Of a stretch of 64,000 bases of DNA, positions 41,677 to 49,979 are shown in pieces. The stretch's first letter is position 1. Each line of letters begins with the position of its first letter. Source of the stretch: DASSUW01 sp963844205 (GTDB taxonomy: Bacteria > Actinomycetota > Thermoleophilia > Solirubrobacterales > Solirubrobacteraceae); assembly GCA_963844205.1 (NCBI GenBank), contig CAWJNK010000001.1, forward strand, positions 2,294,001 to 2,358,000, given 5' to 3'. Under the pieces are notes generated by a model. The model did no database searches. It saw nothing but the letters and a program-made list of their open reading frames with translations, and was not told the origin of the DNA. A program made the translations under genes and the position numbers.

Positions 41677-43206
41677 ATGACGGTCGAAGATCCGCTGCTG
41701 CTGCGGGTCGAGATCGCGCTCGCGCGGATCCTCGCGGCGGCCCAGAGCACGGACGAGACGTACGGCGCCGCACTCGCCGCGATCGGCGAGGCGCTGGGAT
41801 GCGAGTTCGGATCCGTCTGGGAGGTCGACCCCGCCGCCGACGGTGGCCTCCGCTGCGTTCGGACGTGGGCGACGTCGAGCGCCGCCGCGGAGTTCGAGGC
41901 CGTCAGCGCGGAGCTGACGCTCGCGCCGGGCGAGGGCCTGCCGGGCCGCGTGTGGGAGACCGGCGCGCCGGCATGGATCAACGACGCACCGACGGCCGGC
42001 AACTTCCCCCGCGCCGACGCCGCGCGCCGCGCGGGCCTTCGGGCCGCGTTCTCGGCTCCGCTGCGCAGCTCCGGGGCGGTGGTGGGCGCGATCGAGTTCT
42101 TCGCGCGGGAGCTGCGCGAGCCCGATGAGGCGCTGCTCGCGTCCCTGACCGTGCTCGGCAACCAGCTGGGCGAGTACGTCGCGCGCCAGCGCGCCGAGCA
42201 GGAGCTGCGCAAGAGTGAGTCCCGCGTGCGCGCGATGCTGGAGTCGGCGCTCGACGCCGTCGTCACCATGGACCACCGCGGGCACGTCATGGAGTGGAAC
42301 CCCGCGGCCGAACGGATCTTCGGTTATGCGAAGTCCAAGGCCCTCGGGCGGGACATGGCGGCCTTGATCGTGCCGCCGAGCCTGCGCGACGAGCACCGGC
42401 GCGGGTTCGCGCGCTTCCTCGAGACCGGCGTCGGCACGATGCTCGACCGCCGGATCGAGATCACCGGCATGCGCGCGGACGGGAGCGAGTTCCCCGTCGA
42501 GCTGACGATCACGCGCATCGACACGTCGAGCGAGCCCGTGTTCACCGGCTACCTGCGCGACATCACCGACCGCCGGGAGGCCGAGGCCGAGCTGCGGTCG
42601 TCGCGGCAGCGGCTGGTCGAGGCCGGCGACCGCGAGCGGCGGCGGATCGAGCGCAACCTCCACGACGGGGCGCAGCAGCACCTGGTCGCGATCGCCTTGC
42701 TGCTGCGACGCGCGCGCGCCCGGCTCGGCAGCGGCGAGGCGGAGCCGGCCGAGCTGCTCGAGCTCGCGGAGCGCGAGTTCGACGCCGCGCTGGCCGAGCT
42801 GCGCGAGCTCGCCCAGGGCATCCATCCGGCCGTGCTCACCGAGCGTGGGCTGGACCCGGCGCTGCGTGCCGTCGCCGAGCGCTCGCCCGTGCCGGTGAGG
42901 GCTCTGGACGTCCCGGTCGAGCGGTTCGGCGAGGGGGTCGAGGCGTGCGTGTACTACACGATCGCCGAGGCGCTCACGAACGTCGCCAAGCACGCGCATG
43001 CGACGGCCGCCACCGTGACCGTCGTGGCGGACGGCGGCGTGGTCGTCGTCGAGGTGTCGGACGACGGCGTCGGCGGCGCGGGACGAGCGTCCGGCTCCGG
43101 CCTGCGAGGGCTCACCGACCGGGTCGAGGCGCTCGGCGGGCAGTTGCGGCTGGAGAGCCCGCCCGCGGGCGGGACGCTCCTGCGCGCGGAGATCCCGATC
43201 GCGTGA
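41677..43206 (+). CDS. NarL-type sensor histidine kinase (GAF-PAS-HisKA_3)
   Basis: A 509-residue cytoplasmic sensor. GAF about 15-165 (LAPGEGLPGRVWETGAPAWIND), PAS about 180-305 (LDAVVTMDHRGHVMEWNPAAERIFGYA), HisKA_3 with RIERNLHDGAQQHLVAIAL near 323-341 (phospho-His in NLHDG), HATPase with EALTNVAKHAHA near 428-439 and SDDGVGG, ending LLRAEIPIA. No membrane segment. The start is ATG 41677 (8 nt after TAGGCT) or the GTG just before. It probably pairs with a NarL-type response regulator such as the one at 47904. A fragment of its 3' end is duplicated at 45271. Confidence 0.9.
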   Translation: MTVEDPLLLRVEIALARILAAAQSTDETYGAALAAIGEALGCEFGSVWEVDPAADGGLRCVRTWATSSAAAEFEAVSAELTLAPGEGLPGRVWETGAPAWINDAPTAGNFPRADAARRAGLRAAFSAPLRSSGAVVGAIEFFARELREPDEALLASLTVLGNQLGEYVARQRAEQELRKSESRVRAMLESALDAVVTMDHRGHVMEWNPAAERIFGYAKSKALGRDMAALIVPPSLRDEHRRGFARFLETGVGTMLDRRIEITGMRADGSEFPVELTITRIDTSSEPVFTGYLRDITDRREAEAELRSSRQRLVEAGDRERRRIERNLHDGAQQHLVAIALLLRRARARLGSGEAEPAELLELAEREFDAALAELRELAQGIHPAVLTERGLDPALRAVAERSPVPVRALDVPVERFGEGVEACVYYTIAEALTNVAKHAHATAATVTVVADGGVVVVEVSDDGVGGAGRASGSGLRGLTDRVEALGGQLRLESPPAGGTLLRAEIPIA

Positions 43207-43208
43207 GG

Positions 43209-43237
43209 CACCGGATCGCGGAGAGAGCGATCCGGTG
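43209..43237. terminator. bidirectional terminator hairpin
   Basis: CACCGGATCGC (43209-43219) pairs perfectly with GCGATCCGGTG (43227-43237) across a 7-nt loop, between the kinase gene and the first Gly-rich gene. Confidence 0.85.
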
Positions 43238-43248
43238 CCTGTCCGCGG

Positions 43249-45138
43249 TCAGTTGTTGACGATCTTCGCGCTGGATCCGCTCGGCCCGGGGTTGGACACG
43301 TGGCCGCCGGCTCCGCCGAGCCCGCCACCGAGATTGAACAGTTCCGTGTTCTGGACGTTCAGCGCGCCACTCTTCGTGTAGATCGCGTGGCTGGGCCCAC
43401 CGGCGCCGCCGCTTCCCGCGCCGCCCGAGCCGCCGGAGCCACCCTTGCCGCCGAGGCCGCCCCAACCGATCTCAAGGGTCTCGCAGAAGCCGCCCCAGCC
43501 GCGGTCGCCGCCGGCGCCGCCGGCGCCGCCGGCCCCGCCCTTGCCGCCGATCCCGCCGTTGCCGCCCTTGCCCGCGACGACCTTGGAGTCGGTGAGCGTG
43601 AGGCCGGGGGAGTCGACCGCGACGACGCCGAACGAGCCGCCCGCACTCCAGCCGCCGACGCCGCCGAAGCCGCCGGCGCCACCGCCGCCACCGCCGCCGC
43701 CACCCGCGCCGCCGCCGTCGTAGACGAAGGGGCCGACCTGGGCGCCGCCGCCACCGCCGCCGCCTCCGCCCTTTCCGGGACCGCCGTTCTGGCCGATCTG
43801 TGCCCACGCCGGGGAGAAGACGCCGGTGCTGTCGACCGAGCCGAGTCCGGGCGCAGACGCATGGATGCCGTTCGTGCCCGCTGCTCCGGCGCCGCCGTCG
43901 TCTCCACCATCCCCCGTGCTCCCCGCCGCGCCACCGGCGCCACCGAAGCCGCCGTTCACGAGGCCGGCAATGCCGGCGGCTCCGGCGCCGGTGCTGCCAC
44001 CGTCGCCGCCCTTGCCTCCGTAGTTGCCCGCCGGGGAGCCGCCGCCCGAGCCGCCCGAGCCGCCGATCGGGGTGTCGCACTGTCCGTCGACGCCGATCGC
44101 GCCGGCGGCTCCGGGGAATCCGTTCTGACCGTCCTTGCCGTTGAAGCCGTTCGCGCCGTTCGCGGGCTCGACGATGACGCTTTCGAGCCGCAGGCCCGGG
44201 CTGTGCCGTGCATGGACGCCATATGCGGTGCCGCCGTTCGCCGCCGGAGTCGGCGTCTTGACGCGCAGCAGCTGCAGGGTCGTTCCGGCGACCGCGTCCA
44301 CGGCCTTCACGCCGTAGCTGCCGGTTGCCTCGTTGCCACCCTCGACGACCGTCGTCGCGGCCTTCGTGCGCTTCCACGTCGCGGGGTCGTAGCCGCCGTA
44401 GACGGAGACGCCGGGAGCGACCTTGAGCGTGCCGGGGTAGCTGCCGGTCGCCACGAGCACGGTCTTGCGGCCGGTCTGCACGGCGAGCGCGATGCCGTCG
44501 GCAAGCGTCTTGCGCGGCTTCTGCCGAGTGCCGAGCGCGCCGTCGGCGCCGGTCTGCGCCGAGACGAAGACGGCGTCCGCGGCGACGCCGTCGACGCCGT
44601 CGCAGTTGGAGTCCACGAACGCCATGTCGGGGCGGTCCTCGGCGGGGCATCCCTGCGCGGGCGCCGGGCTCGGCGGCGCGGGCGGAGTGGTCGTGGTTGT
44701 CGTCGTGCCCGCGGGCACGGTGATCGTCTGCCGCGTCGCGCGGCAGTTGTTGCGCTCCCGCGCCTCGCGGATGCGCTTCGGACCGTCCGCGCACACGAGC
44801 AGCCGCCATGTGCCCGGTGCAGTCGCCGGGATCGTCACGCCGAGCCGGACGCCAGTGCGGCGGCCGGCGGCGAGGCGACGGGTCGCGGTCCTGGCGACGC
44901 GGACGTCGTCCTTGCTGCGGCGAGCATCACGCGACAGCAGCACGAACGTCTTCGAGCGGTTCGCCGACGCGCGGCCCGCGTTGGCCACCTTGACCCGCAG
45001 CTTGACCGGGCTGGTGGCGGCGACGGGCGCCGTAGGTTCGGACACGGACGCGATGCGCAGATCGGGACGCGCCGCCTGCGCGGCCGGCACGATCGCCAGC
45101 GTCAGCACAACGGCGATGGGGAGCGAGGGGAGTTTCAT
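43249..45138 (-). CDS. secreted Gly-rich PGRS-like protein A
   Basis: A 629-residue exported protein. Signal peptide (PIAVVLTLAIVPAAQAA), a CARDB-like domain (about 25-140; RPDLRIASVSEPTAPVAAT), a Thr/Pro linker, a DUF1565-like parallel-beta part (about 170-320; AVFVSAQTGADGALGTRQKP, VYGGYDPATWKRTKA), then about 300 residues dominated by GG-x repeats (GGAGGAGG, GGSGGSGG) with scattered hydrophobic beta segments. The C-terminal architecture mimics mycobacterial PE_PGRS proteins but lacks a PE domain. Probably cell-surface. It is a tandem paralogue of the gene at 45362. Confidence 0.8.
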   Translation of the reverse strand: MKLPSLPIAVVLTLAIVPAAQAARPDLRIASVSEPTAPVAATSPVKLRVKVANAGRASANRSKTFVLLSRDARRSKDDVRVARTATRRLAAGRRTGVRLGVTIPATAPGTWRLLVCADGPKRIREARERNNCRATRQTITVPAGTTTTTTTPPAPPSPAPAQGCPAEDRPDMAFVDSNCDGVDGVAADAVFVSAQTGADGALGTRQKPRKTLADGIALAVQTGRKTVLVATGSYPGTLKVAPGVSVYGGYDPATWKRTKAATTVVEGGNEATGSYGVKAVDAVAGTTLQLLRVKTPTPAANGGTAYGVHARHSPGLRLESVIVEPANGANGFNGKDGQNGFPGAAGAIGVDGQCDTPIGGSGGSGGGSPAGNYGGKGGDGGSTGAGAAGIAGLVNGGFGGAGGAAGSTGDGGDDGGAGAAGTNGIHASAPGLGSVDSTGVFSPAWAQIGQNGGPGKGGGGGGGGGAQVGPFVYDGGGAGGGGGGGGGAGGFGGVGGWSAGGSFGVVAVDSPGLTLTDSKVVAGKGGNGGIGGKGGAGGAGGAGGDRGWGGFCETLEIGWGGLGGKGGSGGSGGAGSGGAGGPSHAIYTKSGALNVQNTELFNLGGGLGGAGGHVSNPGPSGSSAKIVNN

Positions 45139-45270
45139 GGGGCGGAGCCTGCACCGCGCGACGCCGCCTGGGGAGGCCTGGCGCCGCCAACGTCACGGCG
45201 GCGCAGCGCCGAACGCGGTCGAGACAGCGACACCACGGTTGGCGGTCGTCCGCCACGTCTCCCGTGCACG

Positions 45271-45319
45271 GCCGCCGGCGGGCGGGACGCTGCTGCGCGC
45301 CGAGATCCCGATCGCGTAA
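45271..45319 (+). pseudogene. 3' fragment of the sensor kinase gene
   Basis: About 49 bp encode PPAGGTLLRAEIPIA followed by TAA, the same as the C-terminus of the kinase ending at 43206 (there followed by TGA). Nothing else of the kinase is present. It marks the junction of the tandem duplication that produced the two Gly-rich genes. Confidence 0.8.
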
Positions 45320-45325
45320 GGGGCG

Positions 45326-45354
45326 GGGCCTCGCATCCGTGGGATGCGAGGCCC
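45326..45354. terminator. terminator hairpin
   Basis: GGGCCTCGCATCC (45326-45338) and GGATGCGAGGCCC (45342-45354) form a perfect 13-bp stem with a 3-nt loop just beyond the stop of Gly-rich gene B. Confidence 0.85.
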
Positions 45355-45361
45355 TCCGCCG

Positions 45362-47263
45362 TCAGGCGTACCAGGTCGGCGTGCCGGGGGCCTTCGGGCC
45401 GCTGTTGGCGCCGTTGCCGCCCGTGCCGCCCGCGCCACCGGCCGTGAACCAGAGGCTCGTCTGCTGCAGCGTGACCGTGCCGCCCTTCGTGTACAGGCCC
45501 ACGCTCGGGCCGCCGGCGCCGCCGCTGCCCGCGCCGCCGCTGCCGCCGAAGCCACCGTCGCCGCCGGTGCCGCCCCAGCCGACCTCGTCGAAGTAGCAGT
45601 CGTCGCTACCGCCCGAGTTGCCCTTGCCGCCTAGTGCCCCGTTGCCGCCCTTCGCTCCGGCGCCCCCGGCGCCGCCCGTGCCACCGGTCAGAGAGGAGCC
45701 GGTGATCGCGAGGCCGGCGGAGTTGATGGCCACGACGCCGATCGAAGCGCCGCCGCCCGCGCCGCCGCCACCGCCGAGGCCTCCGCCACCGCCGCCCCCT
45801 CCGCCGCCGCCGCCCGCGCCGCCGCCGTCGAGGACGTACGGGCCGACCTGCGCGCCGCCGCCACCGCCGCCGCCTCCGCCGGTGCCCGAGCTGCCGTTCC
45901 AGCCGTTCTTCGGGTTCGGAGGCTGGAAGATCCCGCTGGCGTCGACCGAGCCGAGCGACGGCGACGACGCGTCGGGCCCGTCCCCACCGTGCGATCCGTC
46001 GGCGCCGTCCTTGCCGTCGTCCCCCGTGGTTCCCGCCGCGCCACCGGCCCCGCCGGCGCCCCCCAGCACGAGGCCGGCGGCCCCGGCGAAGCCGGATCCC
46101 GTGGCTCCGCCGTTGCCGCCTTTGCCGCCGTAGTAGCCGCTGGGCGAGCCGCCGCCCGCGCCGCCGGCGCCGGCGATCGGGTCGTCGCACTTGCCCGAGC
46201 CGCCGTTTGCGCCGCCCTGCCCGGGGAGGCCGGTCCCGCCGATCTGGCCGTCCTTCCCGTCACGGCCGTTCCCGGCCGCGACGTTGAGGTTGTCGAGCCG
46301 CAGGCTCGGGCTGTGCACAGCATGGACGCCATAGGCGCTGCCGCTGGTCGCCGCCGGGGTCGGCGACTTGACGGTCAGGAGCTGCAGCGTGGTCGCGGTG
46401 ATCACGTCCACGGCCTTGACGCCGAAGCTGCTGCCGGTCGCGTCGTAGCCGCCGTTGATGATGGTGGCAGCGGCCTTCGTGCGCTTCCACGTCGCGGGGT
46501 CGTAGCCGCCGTAGACGGAGACCTTCGGCGCGACCTTGAGCATTCCCGGATAGACGCCGATCGCCGCGAGGACGGACGAGCGGCCGGTCTTCCCCGCGAG
46601 AGCGACCGCGTCGCTCAGCAGCCGCAGCGGCTTCTGCCGGGTGCCGGCCGCGCCGTCGGCGCCGGTCTGCGCCGAGACGAAGACGGCGTCCGCGGCGACG
46701 CCGTCGACGCCGTCGCAGTTGGAGTCCACAAACGCCATGTCGGGAAGATCGGCGGCCGGGCATCCCGGTGCGGGAGCCGGCGCGGGCGCCGGGATCGGCG
46801 GCGCGGGCGGGGTGGTCGTGGTGGTGGTGCCCGCGGGCACCGTGATCGCCTGCCGCATGACGCGGCAGTTGTTGCGCTCCCGCGTCTCGCGGATTCGCTT
46901 CGGGCCGTCCGCGCACACCAGCATCCGCCACGTGCCCGGAGCAACGGTCGCCGGGATCGTCACGCCGAGCCGGACGCTCGTGCGGCGGCCGGCGGCGAGG
47001 CGGCGCGTCGCGGTCCTGGCGACCCGCACGTCGTCCTTGCTGCGGCGAGCGTCGCGCGAGAGCAGCACGAAGGTCTTCGAGCGCCTTGCCGACGCGCGGC
47101 CGGCGTTGGCCACCTTGACCCGGAGCTTGACCGGGGTGGTGGCGGCGACGGGCGCCGTGGGTTCGGACACGGACGCGATGCGCAGATCGGGACGCGCCGC
47201 CTGCGCGGCCGGCACGATCGCCAGCGTCAGCATCGCGGCGAGGGGGAGCGAGAGGAGTTTCAT
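45362..47263 (-). CDS. secreted Gly-rich PGRS-like protein B
   Basis: A 633-residue paralogue of the protein at 43249, with the same order: signal peptide (AAMLTLAIVPAAQAA), CARDB-like domain, Thr/Pro linker, DUF1565-like region, Gly-rich C-terminus. The first 330 residues are highly similar between copies, while the Gly-rich halves have diverged in repeat number and order. ATG 47263 matches the start of copy A. The 120-bp upstream region (47267-47387) is also shared with copy A (45141-45260), so both are likely expressed from the same kind of promoter. Confidence 0.8.
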   Translation of the reverse strand: MKLLSLPLAAMLTLAIVPAAQAARPDLRIASVSEPTAPVAATTPVKLRVKVANAGRASARRSKTFVLLSRDARRSKDDVRVARTATRRLAAGRRTSVRLGVTIPATVAPGTWRMLVCADGPKRIRETRERNNCRVMRQAITVPAGTTTTTTPPAPPIPAPAPAPAPGCPAADLPDMAFVDSNCDGVDGVAADAVFVSAQTGADGAAGTRQKPLRLLSDAVALAGKTGRSSVLAAIGVYPGMLKVAPKVSVYGGYDPATWKRTKAAATIINGGYDATGSSFGVKAVDVITATTLQLLTVKSPTPAATSGSAYGVHAVHSPSLRLDNLNVAAGNGRDGKDGQIGGTGLPGQGGANGGSGKCDDPIAGAGGAGGGSPSGYYGGKGGNGGATGSGFAGAAGLVLGGAGGAGGAAGTTGDDGKDGADGSHGGDGPDASSPSLGSVDASGIFQPPNPKNGWNGSSGTGGGGGGGGGAQVGPYVLDGGGAGGGGGGGGGGGGLGGGGGAGGGASIGVVAINSAGLAITGSSLTGGTGGAGGAGAKGGNGALGGKGNSGGSDDCYFDEVGWGGTGGDGGFGGSGGAGSGGAGGPSVGLYTKGGTVTLQQTSLWFTAGGAGGTGGNGANSGPKAPGTPTWYA

Positions 47264-47266
47264 AGT

Positions 47267-47387
47267 GGCGGAGCCTGCCCCGCGCGGCGCCGCGCTGGGG
47301 AGGCCCGGCGCCGCCAACGTCGCGGCGGCGCAGCGCCGAACGCGGTCGAGCCAGCCGCACCACGGTTGGCGGTCGCCCGCCACGTCT
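47267..47387. repeat. upstream segment duplicated at 45141-45260
   Basis: The roughly 120-bp segments upstream of the two Gly-rich genes are nearly identical, from GGCGGAGCCTG to GCCACGTCT, with only scattered substitutions and single-base length differences. Together with the kinase fragment they define a duplication unit of about 2.1 kb. Confidence 0.75.
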
Positions 47388-47439
47388 CTGGCGGGCGGAG
47401 ACCTTCCCCTGCACGGCCTCCGGCGGGAGGCTCCTCGGC

Positions 47440-47862
47440 ATGCAACTCGACCTGGAAGCCCTCGAAACGAGCTTCGACCTGATCGCCCCCCGCGGCGACG
47501 AGCTGATGGACCGCTTCTACGCGAACCTGTTCGCCGCCGCGCCCTCCGTCCGGCCGCTGTTCGCCGGCACCGACATGCGCCGGCAGAAGGCGATGCTGCT
47601 GTCCGCGCTGGTGCTGCTCCGCAAGTCGCTGCGCGACCTCGACCGGATCGCCCCGACGCTGCGCTCGCTCGGCGAGCGGCACGTCGCGTACGGGGCGCAG
47701 CCGGAGCACTACCCGATCGTCGGCGGCGCGCTGATCGCCTCGATGGCCGAGGTGGCCGGGGAAGCCTGGCGCCCTGAGCACGAGCACGCGTGGAGCGCCG
47801 CGTTCGACGTGGTGACCGCGGAGATGCTCTCCGGCGCCACCGGCCTCCAGCTCGCGGCGTGA
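47440..47862 (+). CDS. single-domain globin (flavohaemoglobin-like)
   Basis: A 140-residue heme globin. Its pattern matches the globin domain of flavohaemoglobins: FYANLF with TyrB10 at residue 27, the CD-region PSVRPLF, the proximal His in GERHVAYG (His81) and PEHYPIVGGALI next to it. No FAD/NAD reductase domain follows, so it is a single-domain globin, probably for NO or oxygen handling with an unknown reductase. The stop overlaps a possible GTG start of the response regulator (GTGA). Confidence 0.88.
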   Translation: MQLDLEALETSFDLIAPRGDELMDRFYANLFAAAPSVRPLFAGTDMRRQKAMLLSALVLLRKSLRDLDRIAPTLRSLGERHVAYGAQPEHYPIVGGALIASMAEVAGEAWRPEHEHAWSAAFDVVTAEMLSGATGLQLAA

Positions 47863-47903
47863 CGGCGCTCCTCGACAGCCGCGACCTGCTGCGAGAGGAT
47901 CGG

Positions 47904-48587
47904 GTGGTGTCGGCCGACTCCACAGCTCGCGCCGTACGCAGGCTCCGGGTCGTCGTGGCCGAGGACACCGCGCTGCTGCGCGAGGGCATCGTGTCGCTCC
48001 TGCGCGACGTCGGCCACGAGGTGGTCGGCGAGGCACGGAACGGCGACGAGCTGCTGATGAAGGTCCGCTCCTACTCGCCCGACGTCGCGATCATCGACAT
48101 GCGGATGCCGCCGACGCACACCAACGAGGGCCTGCATGCCGCACGGGAGATCCGCGCGAAGCACCCCGACGTGGGCATCCTCGTGCTCTCCTCCTACCTC
48201 GAGCCCTCGTACGCGGCGGAGCTCGTCGCCGACGACGCGTCGGGCGTCGGCTACCTGCTCAAGGACCGCGTCTACGACTTCGACGAGTTCAACTCGGCCC
48301 TCGACCGCGTGGCGTCGGGCGGCACCGCGTTCGATCCCAAGGTCGTCTCCGCGATGGTCGGTCGCAGCGGTCACCAGGACGTGCTGGCGAGCCTGTCCGA
48401 CCGCGAGCGGGAGGTGCTCTCGCTGATGGCCGAGGGACGCTCGAACCAGTCGATCGCGGCGTCGATGTACCTCAGCCCGCGGGCGGTCGAGCGCACCGTG
48501 ACCAGCATCTTCGGCAAGCTCGACCTGCCCGACAGCTCCGAGCATCACCGGCGGGTGCTGGCCGTCGTCGCGTTCCTGCAGGCCTAG
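47904..48587 (+). CDS. NarL/LuxR-type response regulator
   Basis: About 227 residues. The receiver shows LRVVVAEDTALLREGI at the N-terminus, phospho-acceptor Asp in VAIIDMRMPPTHTNEG and Lys in YLLKDRVYD; the C-terminal HTH shows LSDREREVLSLMAEGRSNQSIAASM. It acts as a DNA-binding regulator when phosphorylated. Starts at 47904 or 47907 follow GAGAGG by 6-9 nt; GTG 47859 overlapping the globin stop is possible. A NarL-type kinase is expected as partner: those at 41677 and 51878 are both candidates. Confidence 0.88.
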   Translation: MVSADSTARAVRRLRVVVAEDTALLREGIVSLLRDVGHEVVGEARNGDELLMKVRSYSPDVAIIDMRMPPTHTNEGLHAAREIRAKHPDVGILVLSSYLEPSYAAELVADDASGVGYLLKDRVYDFDEFNSALDRVASGGTAFDPKVVSAMVGRSGHQDVLASLSDREREVLSLMAEGRSNQSIAASMYLSPRAVERTVTSIFGKLDLPDSSEHHRRVLAVVAFLQA

Positions 48588-48614
48588 ACGACCGCGAGGG
48601 CGTAGGCTCTCGGC

Positions 48615-49979
48615 GTGACGAAGAGCCTGTGGGCCGCGATCGTGGCACTGCTGATGCTGGCCCCCGCGGCGGGCGCGAAGGAGCGCGTGCTCACGCTGTA
48701 CTCGCCCCGGATCGACTCGCTGCCGTACGTGCACGACACACATGAGCTCACGCTGCGGGCCAACGGCCGCGAGGCGCCCGCGAAGCCCGGCTACATCCTG
48801 GGCTACAAGGAGACCGCGCTCGTCGACTCCAAGCGCCCGAACGCCAAGCCGCTCCCCGTGAGCAAGATGATGGTCCACCACTTCGTCTACTACGCGCCCG
48901 GCCGGGTGGACGACGACGTGGCGGGCGGATGCTGGCGCGGGCTGGGCTTCATCGGCGGGCGCGGCGAGGAGCACCCGCTCGGCCGCACGATCAGGGAGAT
49001 CCCCAAGGCGCTGCGGGATCGCTACGGGATCCGCAACCGCCGGGCCGACGGCACGGCGCCCGACTGGCACCTGACCGCGATGGTCATGAACCACTACAAG
49101 CGGCCCAAGAGCTTCTACGTGCGCACGCGTGTGTACTACACGACCGAGAAGCGCGAGGCGGCCAAACCGGTCGTGTTCGGCAACTGCAGCACGCTGCTGA
49201 ACGGCATGGCCTACGACGTCCCCGGCGGCGGTCCGCCTGGCTCGACATACGTCGACGAGAGCACCTGGACGGCGCCGTTCAGCGGCCGCCTGCTCGTCGC
49301 GTACTCGCACCAGCACGGCGGCGGCAAGTACCACGTGCTCGAGAGCCAGACGTGCGGGCGGCAGCTCCTGAAGGCGCCGGTCTACCACGGCCGGCCGAAC
49401 CACATCTACAACACGATCCGCCCGATCCTCCACGAGCCCGGACCGATCGGGAGCGGCAGCTACGCGACGGTGCGCGGCATCCCGATCGCCGAGGGCGAGG
49501 TCATCCGCCGCGCCGCGGTGCACGACAACCACAACCTCCACGTCGCGGCGATGGGCTTCTGGGCCGCGCTGCTCGTCCCGGACGCGTCAGTTGAGCGCTG
49601 CGGGCCGCTTCCCGACGACATCGTCGAGCTCAACCGGCCGAAGCGCTTCGATCGCACGCCGAACTACGGCCTCGTGGTGCCCCAGCTCGCACGGCCCACC
49701 GGCGCCTTCCGCACGTTCACCGGCGGTTCGCTCGACGTCGACGACGGCTACTTCGCGACCGGGAAGGTCACCGCGAACGTGGGCGAGACGGTGACGTGGC
49801 GCTTCGTCGGCGCGGCCCCGCACACCGTGACCGTCGCCAACGGGCCGCGCGGCTTCTCGTCGCTGTACTGGGGCCGCACCAGCGGCAGCTACAGCTTCAC
49901 GCCGCAGGTGCCGGGCAAGTATCGGCTCACGTGCCTCGTCCACCCGACGACGATGGCGCAGACGCTCGTCGTGCGGTAG
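48615..49979 (+). CDS. exported copper-type protein with C-terminal cupredoxin domain
   Basis: A 454-residue exported protein with signal peptide (AAIVALLMLAPAAGA). The first 350 residues contain paired His motifs reminiscent of type II copper monooxygenases (MMVHHFVYY near 77, YSHQHGGG near 237, HDNHNLHVAAMGFWA near 305). The last 90 residues form a plastocyanin-like domain with His in GAAPHTVTV and Cys-His-Met in RLTCLVHPTTMAQTLVV. Catalysis is inference; it could simply bind copper. GTG 48615 is 6 nt after TAGGCT. The stop abuts the convergent gene. Confidence 0.65.
   Translation: MTKSLWAAIVALLMLAPAAGAKERVLTLYSPRIDSLPYVHDTHELTLRANGREAPAKPGYILGYKETALVDSKRPNAKPLPVSKMMVHHFVYYAPGRVDDDVAGGCWRGLGFIGGRGEEHPLGRTIREIPKALRDRYGIRNRRADGTAPDWHLTAMVMNHYKRPKSFYVRTRVYYTTEKREAAKPVVFGNCSTLLNGMAYDVPGGGPPGSTYVDESTWTAPFSGRLLVAYSHQHGGGKYHVLESQTCGRQLLKAPVYHGRPNHIYNTIRPILHEPGPIGSGSYATVRGIPIAEGEVIRRAAVHDNHNLHVAAMGFWAALLVPDASVERCGPLPDDIVELNRPKRFDRTPNYGLVVPQLARPTGAFRTFTGGSLDVDDGYFATGKVTANVGETVTWRFVGAAPHTVTVANGPRGFSSLYWGRTSGSYSFTPQVPGKYRLTCLVHPTTMAQTLVVR

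Noticed and set aside
39499..43206. A very long plus-strand open frame continuous with the sensor kinase
   Set aside because: Upstream of 41677 it reads as the opposite strand of the cupredoxin and amidase genes, with Arg/Ala-rich shadow sequence. Long empty frames are normal at this GC content.
43249..45138. PE_PGRS protein of mycobacterial type
   Set aside because: No PE domain; the N-terminus is a Sec signal plus CARDB domain, so only the Gly-rich tail is similar.
45362..47989. N-terminal extension of Gly-rich protein B to 47989
   Set aside because: The extension is the antisense of the globin gene; the ATG at 47263 with a signal peptide matches paralogue A.
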